From a virus, in the IMG/VR virus record IMGVR_UViG_3300021356_000014, positions 1 to 64,000 of that record: DNA of 64,000 bases; one strand, given 5' to 3'. Under the pieces are notes generated by a model that had not been told where the DNA came from, made no database searches, and saw nothing but the letters and a program-made list of their open reading frames with translations. Shown here one piece after another: positions 52,416 through 61,512 of the stretch (the first letter of the stretch is position 1; each line of letters begins with the position of its first letter). The position numbers and the translations under genes were made by a program.

Positions 52416-54541
52416 TGAAAGATATATCACACATAATTTTAACAGATTTAGATGAGTTAAGTAAAGTATTAGATTCTTGTGTAAAGTCTAAGCTATTTTG
52501 TTGCGACTTTGAAACTAATACTGTAAATCCTTTTGATGAGGATGCCTTAGCTACAATACTAGGATTCACTAATAGAGAGGATTTAATTTATATTCTTCCT
52601 ATTTATAATGTAGAGGGTACGGTTAGCGAAGAGTTTGTCAAAAAATCTTTTGATCTTATTGCATCAAAGATATTATCAAATCCTGATGTTAGACTAATAG
52701 CTCACAATCTACAATATGAACTGCATTTCTTTAGGTTATGTATGAATAATTATGACTTTGACTTTCAGTGTGAACTACATGACACAATGGTAATGAGTCA
52801 TTTTATGAACGAGAATCGTAGGCATGGCCTAAAAGGATTGGTAAATACTTTCATAAAATCCTATGCAGGATATGAAAGCGAGTTAAGTCAGTATATGACA
52901 GAGAAGAATGATTACTATAATATAGAGTTAGAGCATCTAGCTAGATATTGTGCTATTGATGTTTATGTTACCTTAAAACTTTTTGTGATGTTCGAGAAAA
53001 GGTTGAAAGGGGATGATGAGCATAAAAGGTTGTGGGAATGTTATAGTAAAATTAAGATGCCTGCATTGCTCGCTCTTAATGATGCTACATCAAAGGGGAT
53101 GCATATAGATTTAGAGTTGCTTGAGAGGTCAATAGAAAAGGTAACAAAAATACAAGAGCAGAAATATGATGCTATGCTATCTTCTAAAGTTCTTCAAGAA
53201 TTTCAGTTTGCTAAACGTAAAGAGGCATATGATGCTAGGGTATCTTTATGTAGGGCTAAAATGAAGGAGTATAAAGAGCAAGGAAAGATGGCTTTTTATA
53301 AAAGATGGTCTGAAAATTTGGATAAGGCAAATAATAAGCCTAGTGAAGAGTGGTATTCTATTAATTTGAATAGTCCTGCTCAGATGAAAGAATTAATATA
53401 TACGCATAATAAAGGCTTTAAATATGCTTCTTTAGGTTTATCTAGCGAGACTACAGATTCGTATCAATTAATGGAAATATACCGAATGTTCCCAGATAAC
53501 ACTTTTTTAGTTAATTTACTTGCTTATAGGACAGTAAGTAAAATACTAAATACCTATCTGATCGGTATAAGAGATCGTTTAGATGGCGATAAAATACATG
53601 GTAGATTTAACATTAATGGTACAAAAACAGGCCGTATATCTAGTTCTGACCCTAATTTACAAAATTTAATTTCTCGTTCTTCTATTGATGATGCGGATGT
53701 TCAAGATACTATTAAAATAGTAAAAAAGCTATTTATTGCTCCGCAGGGGTATGATTTCATACAGATTGATTATGCAACAATGGAGTTGAGAATTGCGGCT
53801 GCTTTTGCTGATGAACATAATATGATTAAGGCCTTTGCTAATGGTGAGGATTTACACGCTAAAACGGCTGCTAATGTTCTTGAGGGGATTTCCGTAGAGG
53901 AATTTAATACTTATGAAAAGCCTAAAAGAAAAAAGATTAGATTCAAGGCGAAAGCCGTTAATTTTGGGTTTCTGTATGGTATGAGTGCAGAGTCTTTTAA
54001 GGACTATGTTAAGAATATGACAGGACAAATTGTAAGTAGCGAAGAGGCTGTGAATATTAGAGATAAGTTTTTTGAAACTTATCCTAATCTTACCAACTGG
54101 TATGCTAAGAGTAGAGCCTTTGTAACAAAATATGCATTTGTTAGGACATTCTTTGGTACTAAGAGAAGAGTAGGCTACTTATTTAATACTACTGAGAAGT
54201 ATAAGATAAAAAGTCTATCAGTAAATGCACCTGTTCAAGGTACTAGTGGGTTATGGACTCTAGCGGCTATTGCTGAAATATATAAAGAATTTAAAAATAA
54301 TGATTCGGTGGTGATAGCTAACACTATCCATGATAGTGTTATATTTTATGTAAAAAGAGATCAAGACTATAATAGAAATCTACTAAGGATACGTGAAATT
54401 ATGGAATGGCCATCGGTAGTAGAAGATTATCCTGCTGTAAAAATATACAAAGAAAACCTTAGAAAAATAGGATTAAAAGTAGATTTAGAGGTTTCATCAA
54501 AATCTTGGGGAGATTTAAAAGAAATTGACTTTCCCTCTTGA
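52415..54541 (+). CDS. DNA polymerase I-type (family A) with 3'-5' exonuclease, 708 aa
   Basis: Exonuclease motifs CDFETNTVNPFD, AHNLQYELHFF and YCAIDVYVTLKLF; polymerase motifs DYATMELRIAAAFADE (A), RKKIRFKAKAVNFGFLYGM (B, with Lys and Tyr) and IANTIHDSVIF (C, Asp). The replicative polymerase. Its stop codon TGA sits within the TTGAC -33 box of the next promoter. Confidence 0.95.
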   Translation: MKDISHIILTDLDELSKVLDSCVKSKLFCCDFETNTVNPFDEDALATILGFTNREDLIYILPIYNVEGTVSEEFVKKSFDLIASKILSNPDVRLIAHNLQYELHFFRLCMNNYDFDFQCELHDTMVMSHFMNENRRHGLKGLVNTFIKSYAGYESELSQYMTEKNDYYNIELEHLARYCAIDVYVTLKLFVMFEKRLKGDDEHKRLWECYSKIKMPALLALNDATSKGMHIDLELLERSIEKVTKIQEQKYDAMLSSKVLQEFQFAKRKEAYDARVSLCRAKMKEYKEQGKMAFYKRWSENLDKANNKPSEEWYSINLNSPAQMKELIYTHNKGFKYASLGLSSETTDSYQLMEIYRMFPDNTFLVNLLAYRTVSKILNTYLIGIRDRLDGDKIHGRFNINGTKTGRISSSDPNLQNLISRSSIDDADVQDTIKIVKKLFIAPQGYDFIQIDYATMELRIAAAFADEHNMIKAFANGEDLHAKTAANVLEGISVEEFNTYEKPKRKKIRFKAKAVNFGFLYGMSAESFKDYVKNMTGQIVSSEEAVNIRDKFFETYPNLTNWYAKSRAFVTKYAFVRTFFGTKRRVGYLFNTTEKYKIKSLSVNAPVQGTSGLWTLAAIAEIYKEFKNNDSVVIANTIHDSVIFYVKRDQDYNRNLLRIREIMEWPSVVEDYPAVKIYKENLRKIGLKVDLEVSSKSWGDLKEIDFPS

Positions 54542-54568
54542 CTTTTAGTATAAAATACCTTATATTTG
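54538..54568 (+). promoter_or_regulatory. perfect Bacteroidetes promoter for 54601 gene
   Basis: TTG (54538-54540), 20 nt, TATATTTG (54561-54568), overlapping the polymerase stop codon. Strong separate expression of the putative single-strand binding protein. Confidence 0.85.
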
Positions 54569-54600
54569 TAATAAATTTTTTAACCAAAATAAGTATATAT

Positions 54601-55305
54601 ATGTCATTTTTAGACGCATTTCAAAACACGCAAGAACAAGACAGAGAATTTAATTACTTAACTGGTAACAAACTGACTGAACAAGGTACTGATATTATTA
54701 TTAGTAATGTTTGTGATGGCAATAAGCCTCTAAAAAAGGTGGTTTTCTGGGCTGAAAAATCTCCTTATATCAGCCAAAAAACCTTTAAGGGACAATGCCC
54801 ATTAGATGATGAGTTACTTGCCTTTTACAAGGCTTATCCGAAGGATACTCCAGAAAGAGCAGCCCTCAAAAGCCAAAATAGGTCTTTTTCTAAAAAACAG
54901 CCTACTGATTTAGTTGTCTATATATTAAATGGAGATGAGGTAGACACTACTCCTGCGGTATTAAGTTGTGGTTCCGCTTTAGCTGATGCTATCTCTTCTA
55001 TTTTAAGTAGCCCTCCAAAAGGCAGTAATGCGGAGGATTTTATTTTAAGCGAGAATGGGCAACAGGTTTATCCAATAACAATTAGTAAATCGGGGTCAGG
55101 GTTAAATACAAAATATCAAGCCCAAATGCACCTGAGTAAATTTGAAATGGACTGTACAGAAGCCGTAGAAGCGGCAAAGGGTATAGATTTACTAGGTCTA
55201 GCTACAGCAGAATCTAATAGAAAACCTATTGATGAGGCTTTAGCGTACTTCAAAGACACAGTTATTCCTAACTGTTTATCGAGTGAGGTAAGCGACACTA
55301 TTTAG
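54601..55305 (+). CDS. putative single-stranded DNA-binding protein, 234 aa
   Basis: I place the start at 54601 because the upstream in-frame codons overlap the promoter. Acidic C-terminal half and a beta-rich middle (KKVVFWAEKSPY, TDLVVYILNGDEV, QVYPITISKSG). Own strong promoter and terminator, and a position between polymerase and the recombination pair, suit an abundant SSB. Sequence similarity to known SSBs is not evident to me, so this is inference. Confidence 0.45.
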   Translation: MSFLDAFQNTQEQDREFNYLTGNKLTEQGTDIIISNVCDGNKPLKKVVFWAEKSPYISQKTFKGQCPLDDELLAFYKAYPKDTPERAALKSQNRSFSKKQPTDLVVYILNGDEVDTTPAVLSCGSALADAISSILSSPPKGSNAEDFILSENGQQVYPITISKSGSGLNTKYQAQMHLSKFEMDCTEAVEAAKGIDLLGLATAESNRKPIDEALAYFKDTVIPNCLSSEVSDTI

Positions 55306-55330
55306 TTTAATTTTTAATTAGTTAACTATA

Positions 55331-55366
55331 GAGGATGGCTTTCATTTTATGTTGGTCATCCTTTTT
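55331..55366 (+). terminator. intrinsic terminator after 54601 gene
   Basis: AGGATGgC / GTCATCCT stem with a 15-nt loop followed by TTTTT. The predicted promoter and terminator isolate this one gene. Confidence 0.8.
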
Positions 55367-55385
55367 ACTTTAAATTATAATTTGT

Positions 55386-56333
55386 ATGAAAGTATTAGTT
55401 TTTTCTGACCTTCATGTGAATAAATATAAAAGATTTAGTGATGGGGATAGCAGATTAGATGACTGTTTGAATATACTTAAACAAGTATATAAAACAGCTA
55501 ATGATAATAAAATTGAGAATATTTTATTTTGTGGGGATTTTTTCGATACCCAGTACGCTATTAATACTAGGGTATTGACTAAAACTCTCGAAGTAATGCA
55601 AAAAATGTCGGAGAGATACCCTGAAATTTATATGTATGGTATTACAGGCAACCATGACCTTGCTACAAGAGAGGGGGATAAATATAGTTCTGCGATAAGT
55701 ATGTTTGATACTATAAACAGTATAAATTTCATTTCTTTAGATTATAAAGCAGCAAGACTAGGAAAGGATGTTAGAGTAATAGGTATCCCATACAAAAATT
55801 CAGAAATAGAATTTAGTGATGCACTAGATGAGATCGTAAGAAATGAGGATATATCAGATGCAATTTTATTAGTACATCAAACGCCTAAAAAGTTTCATCA
55901 TACAGGTGAATGCGATGAAAAAGACTCAAGATTTGATGACTTTATTAAAGTATTTTCTGGACATATACATGATAGGGATAACTACAACTATAACTTTACG
56001 ATGGTAGGAAATCCTTTGCATAGAGATTTATCAGACGCAGGGGTAGATAAGGGGTGCTTAATCTTTGATACAGACACTAAAGAAATAGATTTTATATCTT
56101 TTGATGCTTTTTATCCTTCTTTTGTAAAAGTTGAGCAAGGGCAAGAGGATAATTATTCTGGAAGAGATTTTGTAGTTACAGTAACATCGAATATAGAGAA
56201 TGAAAGATTCGATGAGGGTTTAAGTTACTCTGATACGTCTAACCTAGAAAATTTAGTCATACAGTATGTAGAAAATGAGTTACATAGAGATGACTCAGAT
56301 TTAGTAATTAAAATCGGGAAAGAATGTATATAA
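55386..56333 (+). CDS. Mre11/SbcD-type nuclease subunit (T4 gp47-like), 315 aa
   Basis: Calcineurin-like motifs: FSDLHV (6-11), CGDFFD (about 49-54), GITGNHDLA (about 90-98), VHQTPK, and FSGHIHDRDN. Metal-dependent nuclease partner of the following SbcC-like ATPase, used in recombination-dependent replication and DNA end processing. Overlaps the next gene. Confidence 0.9.
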   Translation: MKVLVFSDLHVNKYKRFSDGDSRLDDCLNILKQVYKTANDNKIENILFCGDFFDTQYAINTRVLTKTLEVMQKMSERYPEIYMYGITGNHDLATREGDKYSSAISMFDTINSINFISLDYKAARLGKDVRVIGIPYKNSEIEFSDALDEIVRNEDISDAILLVHQTPKKFHHTGECDEKDSRFDDFIKVFSGHIHDRDNYNYNFTMVGNPLHRDLSDAGVDKGCLIFDTDTKEIDFISFDAFYPSFVKVEQGQEDNYSGRDFVVTVTSNIENERFDEGLSYSDTSNLENLVIQYVENELHRDDSDLVIKIGKECI

Positions 56334-58090
56334 AATTTAAGGAGTTAGAACTTCTAAACTTTAGGAGTTTTAAAGGTAGGCACACTTTTACCTTTTCTGA
56401 TAAAGGCATTACAATAATAAATGGCAGTAATGGCTCAGGTAAATCCTCATTAATAGAGGCGATGTATTGGACTCTTACTGGAAAGCTAGTTAAACAAGGA
56501 AAGATAGATAGTGCTATATCAGAAGGCTGTAAAAATATGGCTACTTCTTTGTTAATTTCTAAAGGGGAAGAGCAGGTTCGTATTGTTAGGTCTTATGGCT
56601 CTAAAAAGTCGCTGCAATTATATATAAATGATGTAGCATCAACACATCTACATAAGAAAGATATACAAGAAAGTATTTATTCATTATTGAATATTACAGA
56701 AAATAGTATATCAAATACTTTATTCTTTAACCAGAATAGTAAAAGATTATTAGATGCTTCACAAACGGAAAGAAAAAACGTATTAAGTGAGTTATTTAAC
56801 TTGCAAGTACTTGATGCCGCTAAAGATAATGCTAGATTAATGCTAAATGAGTATCAAAAATCTTTAACAGAGAATGAATATATTATATCTTCTGTTAAAG
56901 ACAAATTAGAATCTGCAAAAAGTAACCTTATCAATACTAATAGACATAATGAACTTCTGTTAAGTCAGAAGGAAAGTAGAATTAACGATGCTATAAAAGA
57001 GCTAAATGAATTTGAGTTCGGATTAACTTCTATATTTGCTCCTGAAATGCCTAGTAAGGTTACTGCTCCAGCTTTGGATGATAATAGTACTCTTATAACT
57101 ACTTATAAAGATGATATTGCATCTATAAAGGCTGAGATTAGATATGATAAAACTAATTTAGCTAGAAGGCAGCAAGAATTAGAATCTTGTGATTCTGTAC
57201 AGAATTGTAATATTTGTGGTAAGCAGATTAGTAATCAAACTACTATTGATAGCATACGTAATGATATAAGTACATTAGAGCGAAAGGTACAAAACAATAT
57301 AGATACTCTTAATTCTAAGGAGTTAGAACTAACTAAAGCTTCTAATAAGCAGAAAGAGTACGACAAACAGCACTCCGAGTATCAATCCTATCTTATAAGA
57401 TTAGATAGATATAATGATAAGTTAGAGATATACAATGATAGACTAGCTAATCAAGAGGCTAGAAGAAAAAACTTACAAGATAGGATAGAAAAGATTAAGC
57501 AAGAGGATACTTTATTGTTAGATACGGTAAAAATCAAGAATGATATTTTTGATTTAGGAAAGACGCTAGAGAATTTAGATACAAAAGCTAAAGAGATACA
57601 GTCTAATCTTGAGGCATCTGAATTTTGGGTAAAAAAAGGATTTACGGGTAATGGCTTACTTGCTTACATTTTAAAAAGTAAAGTTAATGAGTTAAATACT
57701 ATAATTTCTTCATACTCTTACATTTTAGATATTGATGTCAGATTCGAGGTTATAACTGAGGGTAAAACAAAACAGATACAGACGATTACTAGTATAAACG
57801 GTATTGATAGAGAATATGAATGGCTATCTGGAGGAGAAAAAGCTAGAGCTAACTTATTAGTATCACTTGCATTGAGTAAACTTCTTTCAGGTACTATGAA
57901 TGCTAATTTGTTAATATTTGATGAAGCTTTCTCTGCTTTAGATGAAAAAGGGTACGAGGGTATAATTACGTTTATATCTGAAATAGCTAAAGATAAGGAG
58001 GTAATTATTATTACGCATAATTTAGATATTGCAGAAGGCCGTAAAGTTCTAATTGAAAAAATTAATAATAAATCAAAAATAACTAGATAA
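56324..58090 (+). CDS. Rad50/SbcC-type ATPase (T4 gp46-like), 588 aa
   Basis: Walker A INGSNGSGKSS (32-42), a short coiled coil with zinc hook CNIC (about 295), ABC signature EWLSGGEKARANLL (about 500), Walker B LLIFDEAF (about 530) and D-loop SALD. Much shorter than bacterial SbcC, matching gp46. Forms the SbcCD-like complex with the gene upstream. Confidence 0.9.
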   Translation: MYIKFKELELLNFRSFKGRHTFTFSDKGITIINGSNGSGKSSLIEAMYWTLTGKLVKQGKIDSAISEGCKNMATSLLISKGEEQVRIVRSYGSKKSLQLYINDVASTHLHKKDIQESIYSLLNITENSISNTLFFNQNSKRLLDASQTERKNVLSELFNLQVLDAAKDNARLMLNEYQKSLTENEYIISSVKDKLESAKSNLINTNRHNELLLSQKESRINDAIKELNEFEFGLTSIFAPEMPSKVTAPALDDNSTLITTYKDDIASIKAEIRYDKTNLARRQQELESCDSVQNCNICGKQISNQTTIDSIRNDISTLERKVQNNIDTLNSKELELTKASNKQKEYDKQHSEYQSYLIRLDRYNDKLEIYNDRLANQEARRKNLQDRIEKIKQEDTLLLDTVKIKNDIFDLGKTLENLDTKAKEIQSNLEASEFWVKKGFTGNGLLAYILKSKVNELNTIISSYSYILDIDVRFEVITEGKTKQIQTITSINGIDREYEWLSGGEKARANLLVSLALSKLLSGTMNANLLIFDEAFSALDEKGYEGIITFISEIAKDKEVIIITHNLDIAEGRKVLIEKINNKSKITR

Positions 58091-59484
58091 TGAGATCGTA
58101 TATCAGATTAGAAATTCAAAAAGAAGGGGAAAATGAGATAAGTATGTCAGATGTATCTTATCAGAATGAGAGATACTCAATACTATTTTTATCTAATCAG
58201 GGAGTGATAGACAATATGCTTACTAATATAGAGGGTAGCTTCCCAGATAGTGATATAAAACGCATAGGAGAGCAAGCTATATTTGAAAATATTATAGACC
58301 AGTATGAAAACTTACCTTTACGAGAGTTCTCGACAGAAGTAACAAAGTCGTTGACTCAATTTGGGGCGGCATTAAAATGGGGTATCTTTATTATTGATGA
58401 ATGGCTAGATACAGTAACAGTAGTATTAGATGAGTTAGGAACAATCCCTGTTTATTACAGATTATCTGAGGATGTTGTAGAGTTGACTACTAGGCTATTC
58501 TTTCATAATAATGTAGAATGGTCGCATGAAGGCGTTACAGAGATTATAAATAATAATATGTCAAGAGATCACTCTTTGCTATCAAACTGGTATCCTTTGC
58601 AAGCAAATTCTTGCTACAAATTTACATTAACCAAAGATAGCTATGAGGTAGTTAATAATTTGAACATCAGTAAATTAGGTATCCCTGTTTTGCCTAATCT
58701 AGCTAATGAGTTCGACTTCAAAAGTAGTTATGATTCTTATGATAATGTTATAAAGACATTTGAGTATGTATTTAGTAAAACAGTAGAATATTTACCTGAT
58801 AACTGCGCTTATATAGCACAAGGCTCTCCTCTTGATGTACTTATTATTGAAGAGATGTTAGATCAAAATATAAATTTTAGATTATTCTATATAAATGGGT
58901 TATCAAATAAATATGCAGACTATTATTCTAAAAAGTATAAGGCTACTGAATTAAAAGTAGATATTGAGGATAGCAGATTTAATGGAGTATTATCTAGCTT
59001 CGATTATTCGGATTACTTTATGGCAAACGCTATATCACAAATTAAAAAAGAAGGATTTGAGGAGGTATTTGGATGCTTCGCAGCAAGTTATTTCCTACAT
59101 GACTGGAAAGGAGGAGAATCAGATATTGCTACACACGCACTAGAAGAATTTATAACGATGAAACAAGATTACCGACATAGAATTGGGAAAGTAATTTCGG
59201 ATATATCGTTCGTTGCAGATATTGAGGTTAATGACTTACTAAGTAGCGACTTAATTACAAGTATGATGCATGGATTCTCTATAGCTAGTATGATACCCGA
59301 ACTTCTTAACTCAAATATTGATGACTTCGCTAAGTTTCTTAGAAATTTGTACTTTAACTATGGAGTAAGTAAAGAAATAATAAATGAAATACCTACATTT
59401 TTATTTACCCCTCTTGGGGGCAGTTCTATAGAGCAAAAAGAAGCATTAGCTGAAAAAATTATCTCTTCGTTTATTGAAAACTAA
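58090..59484 (+). CDS. asparagine-synthetase-B-like protein, degenerate, 464 aa
   Basis: Middle region ALKWGIFIIDEWLDTVTVVLDELGTIPVYYRL fits the AsnB signature (FAFAIWD ... RDRFGIKPLYY), with a later LVRRAQ-like helical region and KFTLTK. The PP-loop SGGLDSS position reads YIAQGSPLDVLIIEEML, so several key residues are altered. N-terminal glutaminase Cys2 is absent. It may bind nucleotide without amide transfer, or act on a different acceptor such as a modified base. Adjacent to the gp46/47 pair. Confidence 0.45.
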   Translation: MRSYIRLEIQKEGENEISMSDVSYQNERYSILFLSNQGVIDNMLTNIEGSFPDSDIKRIGEQAIFENIIDQYENLPLREFSTEVTKSLTQFGAALKWGIFIIDEWLDTVTVVLDELGTIPVYYRLSEDVVELTTRLFFHNNVEWSHEGVTEIINNNMSRDHSLLSNWYPLQANSCYKFTLTKDSYEVVNNLNISKLGIPVLPNLANEFDFKSSYDSYDNVIKTFEYVFSKTVEYLPDNCAYIAQGSPLDVLIIEEMLDQNINFRLFYINGLSNKYADYYSKKYKATELKVDIEDSRFNGVLSSFDYSDYFMANAISQIKKEGFEEVFGCFAASYFLHDWKGGESDIATHALEEFITMKQDYRHRIGKVISDISFVADIEVNDLLSSDLITSMMHGFSIASMIPELLNSNIDDFAKFLRNLYFNYGVSKEIINEIPTFLFTPLGGSSIEQKEALAEKIISSFIEN

Positions 59485-59552
59485 ATATTTTTTAAGATTT
59501 GCTTGCAATTGCGAGCAAATCTTTTTAACTTGCAGTCATTAACTAATTAAAA
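59484..59552 (+). repeat. conserved hairpin module M3
   Basis: Starts at the stop codon of the previous gene. Stem 59496-59521 (GATTTGCTTGC-AATT-GCGAGCAAATC), T-run, AACTTGCAGTCATTAACTAATTAAAA. Leads into the cassette block 59580-61479. Confidence 0.8.
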
Positions 59553-59579
59553 ATAAATTAACGATAAACTTAAATTGAA

Positions 59580-59963
59580 ATGAATATAACTAATTGCGAA
59601 AAGTGCGGGTGTAAAAAGACTTGGAAGGGTGATGATATTACTTGTAGCTTCCAAGATTCTGAAAAATTTGGCGATAACTGGAAATGCGGATTGATTGGTA
59701 AGATTAGATATTTATGTGAATTAGCTATGGAGGGCAAAGACCCTAGATTACATTACCAATATTGCGAAGGCCAAAAATATGTAACAATAAAGACTGATGA
59801 TATAACAGAAATGGGTCTTTGCCTTTGGGTGAGTTGGTATAAATCTCGTGGTAGAACAGAGGCTATGTGGATATTGGATGGGGATAACCAACCAAAACAG
59901 CCAAATTTTAGCGACCTAAAAGCAATTATTGAACACTATTCTGAATTATTAGCTGAAATGTAG
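59580..59963 (+). CDS. Cys-rich cassette protein, 127 aa
   Basis: NCEKCGCKKTWKGDDITCSF, then CGLIGKIRYLCELA; several Cys suggest a zinc site. No family recognised. First of four genes each followed by an attC-like hairpin. Confidence 0.55.
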   Translation: MNITNCEKCGCKKTWKGDDITCSFQDSEKFGDNWKCGLIGKIRYLCELAMEGKDPRLHYQYCEGQKYVTIKTDDITEMGLCLWVSWYKSRGRTEAMWILDGDNQPKQPNFSDLKAIIEHYSELLAEM

Positions 59964-59984
59964 CATTGTATATAATGTGAATGT

Positions 59985-60038
59985 ATCTATCCCTGTACCG
60001 ACCTTTTGGGAGGAATGGAGATAGATGCCCTGTTAGCC
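59985..60038 (+). other. attC-like site E (partial)
   Basis: Arms ATCTATC (59985-59991) and GATAGAT (60020-60026) around an unpaired region, followed by GTTAGCC (60032-60038). The left GCTAAC core is missing, so this is the weakest attC-like site. Confidence 0.45.
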
Positions 60039-60074
60039 ACCGTTTTTATTTTTCTAAAATTTTAAATCATTATA

Positions 60075-60542
60075 ATGTTACAAGAAGATTTCAGATTAGG
60101 GAATTACATTTTAGCTTCACAATATTTTGATGAAGACGAAGCCCAAGACGACTTACAGGAAGATTACTCTTTTGAAAACGAATGGGATTTGTGTAAAATA
60201 ACATCAATTGAAAATACTGATTTTGCTCCTTTTTCTTATGGGCTTGAATCTATCAGAAATGGGAATAAACCGAATCCAGAAATTTGGAACAGATTAGAAC
60301 CTATTGAGATTAACGAAGATTATCTTATTAGATTTGGATTTGAGAAATATCCTCATGGTGGAAATGGTTTTAAGTTTGAAGGTTTTGTTGTTTATATTTT
60401 GAGAGATTCTATTGAAATAGAACACACTCCTGCAAAATTTACTGATAGGGTTCATGTTTGCAGCCATATCAAATATTTACATGAATTACAGAATCTTTAT
60501 TATTTTTTAAATGGTTCTGAGTTGGTTTATTCTCCTTGCTAA
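60075..60542 (+). CDS. Bacteroidetes-type conserved protein, 155 aa
   Basis: LRLGNYI, then PIEINEDYLIRFGFEKY and KYLHELQNLYYFLNGSEL, which match a widespread Bacteroidetes phage/prophage protein of unknown function (pattern lRiGNyv ... iPLTeewLlkfGF ... vHqLQNLyfaLtGeEL). Its stop codon lies in GCTAAC of site F. Cassette-type organisation. Confidence 0.7.
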   Translation: MLQEDFRLGNYILASQYFDEDEAQDDLQEDYSFENEWDLCKITSIENTDFAPFSYGLESIRNGNKPNPEIWNRLEPIEINEDYLIRFGFEKYPHGGNGFKFEGFVVYILRDSIEIEHTPAKFTDRVHVCSHIKYLHELQNLYYFLNGSELVYSPC

Positions 60543-60599
60543 CGTACTTGTATATGAAATGCGAAACGCAGTGTAGTTTTTTATATACTGTGTTAGCTG
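60538..60599 (+). other. attC-like site F
   Basis: GCTAACG with the stop codon of the preceding gene, inner arms GTATAT / ATATAC (60550-60555 and 60583-60588), ending TGTGTTAGCTG. Confidence 0.7.
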
Positions 60600-60633
60600 A
60601 CGAAGTGAACTGTTAATTTTTAAATTTTACCCG

Positions 60634-61134
60634 ATGGGAATAGACAAAATAGGAAACAAAAACAACTCTTTTGAAAGTAAGAGTATTGAGTATAGCACAC
60701 CATTAGCAATAGTGAAACCCTTGATTGAGGAATTTAGTATTACCAAAGATGTTTGTGCAAGTAAGGTAAACCATAAACTACCCGATTACTGGACTAAAGA
60801 AGATGATGCCTTAACAAAAGATTGGATTGGTAATTGTTGGATGAACCCACCATTTGATAGAAACTTACAAAAATGGGTAAGGAAAGCACATAAAGAAGCT
60901 ATTAAAAATGGCGGAACAAAGGTTTGCCTGATACCTGTTAGAAGTAATACAAAATGGTGGGCTGAAACGATGATAGATGCAGAAATACGGTTTATAAATG
61001 GTGAAGTAAATTTTAATGACGAACCACGAGGTTTATGGATGGGTATGTGTATTGTTGTTTTTGGCGAACAAGCGAAAGTAGGTACACATAGCATTATTGA
61101 TTATAGGAAAGCAAGGGTGAAATTTAAAAATTAA
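60634..61134 (+). CDS. phage Dam-like N6-adenine DNA methyltransferase, 166 aa
   Basis: YSTPLAIVKPLIEEFSITKDVCASKVNHKLPDYWTKEDDAL, then CWMNPPFDR (68-76, NPPF as the DPPY motif) and WWAETMIDAEIRFINGEVNF: the DNA N-6-adenine methyltransferase family of phages. Third adenine methyltransferase of this window. Third cassette of the block; followed by attC-like site G. Confidence 0.85.
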   Translation: MGIDKIGNKNNSFESKSIEYSTPLAIVKPLIEEFSITKDVCASKVNHKLPDYWTKEDDALTKDWIGNCWMNPPFDRNLQKWVRKAHKEAIKNGGTKVCLIPVRSNTKWWAETMIDAEIRFINGEVNFNDEPRGLWMGMCIVVFGEQAKVGTHSIIDYRKARVKFKN

Positions 61135-61139
61135 TTGCA

Positions 61140-61232
61140 GCTAACGGTTTGGCTATGCACCGTAAAGCATAGCACAATGTTTAATCTTAGCACTTACCTT
61201 AATCGCTTTATGGTGTATAGGTTGTGTTAGCA
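61140..61232 (+). other. attC-like site G
   Basis: GCTAACGGTTTGG, arm CTATGCACCGTAAAGC (61153-61168), unpaired loop, arm GCTTTATGGTGTATAG (61205-61220; 14 Watson-Crick plus two G-T), GTTGTGTTAGCAAC. A 16-bp stem in the attC layout. Confidence 0.8.
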
Positions 61233-61245
61233 ACAGTTAATTATT

Positions 61246-61479
61246 ATGACAATTTATAGAATATACTCTGATAAACAGCCTGACACTATGTTTGCAAGTA
61301 GCCTTGTGTGTAGTGTAGTGGTTGTAGCAAATAGCGAAGAAGAAGCAAAGCAGATAGTGGAAAAGAAACACGGTGATAACTTTGTATGTGATTACGAAGA
61401 TGTTAAAGTAGAAGCTATTTGCGGTGATAACCAATCAATGATTGTAAATGTGGAATACTTTAATGATAGCCACTACTAA
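61246..61479 (+). CDS. small cassette protein, 77 aa
   Basis: MTIYRIYSDKQPDTMFASSLVCSVVVVANSEEEAKQIVEKKHGDNFVCDYEDVKVEAI..., an alternating alpha/beta fold with no known family. Last gene of the block; 7 bases after its stop comes the TAACAGGG motif. Confidence 0.6.
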   Translation: MTIYRIYSDKQPDTMFASSLVCSVVVVANSEEEAKQIVEKKHGDNFVCDYEDVKVEAICGDNQSMIVNVEYFNDSHY

Positions 61480-61486
61480 TTGTTGC

Positions 61487-61503
61487 TAACAGGGTATATC
61501 AGA
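61487..61503 (+). other. array-end motif, copy at module M4
   Basis: GCTAACAGGGTATATCAGA; TAACAGGGTATATCAGA is one base different from the M1/M2 copies. Confidence 0.75.
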
Positions 61504-61512
61504 AATAAAAAA

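Noticed and set aside
54541-54600. Upstream start for the putative SSB
   Set aside because: The upstream codons coincide with the promoter and transcript start.
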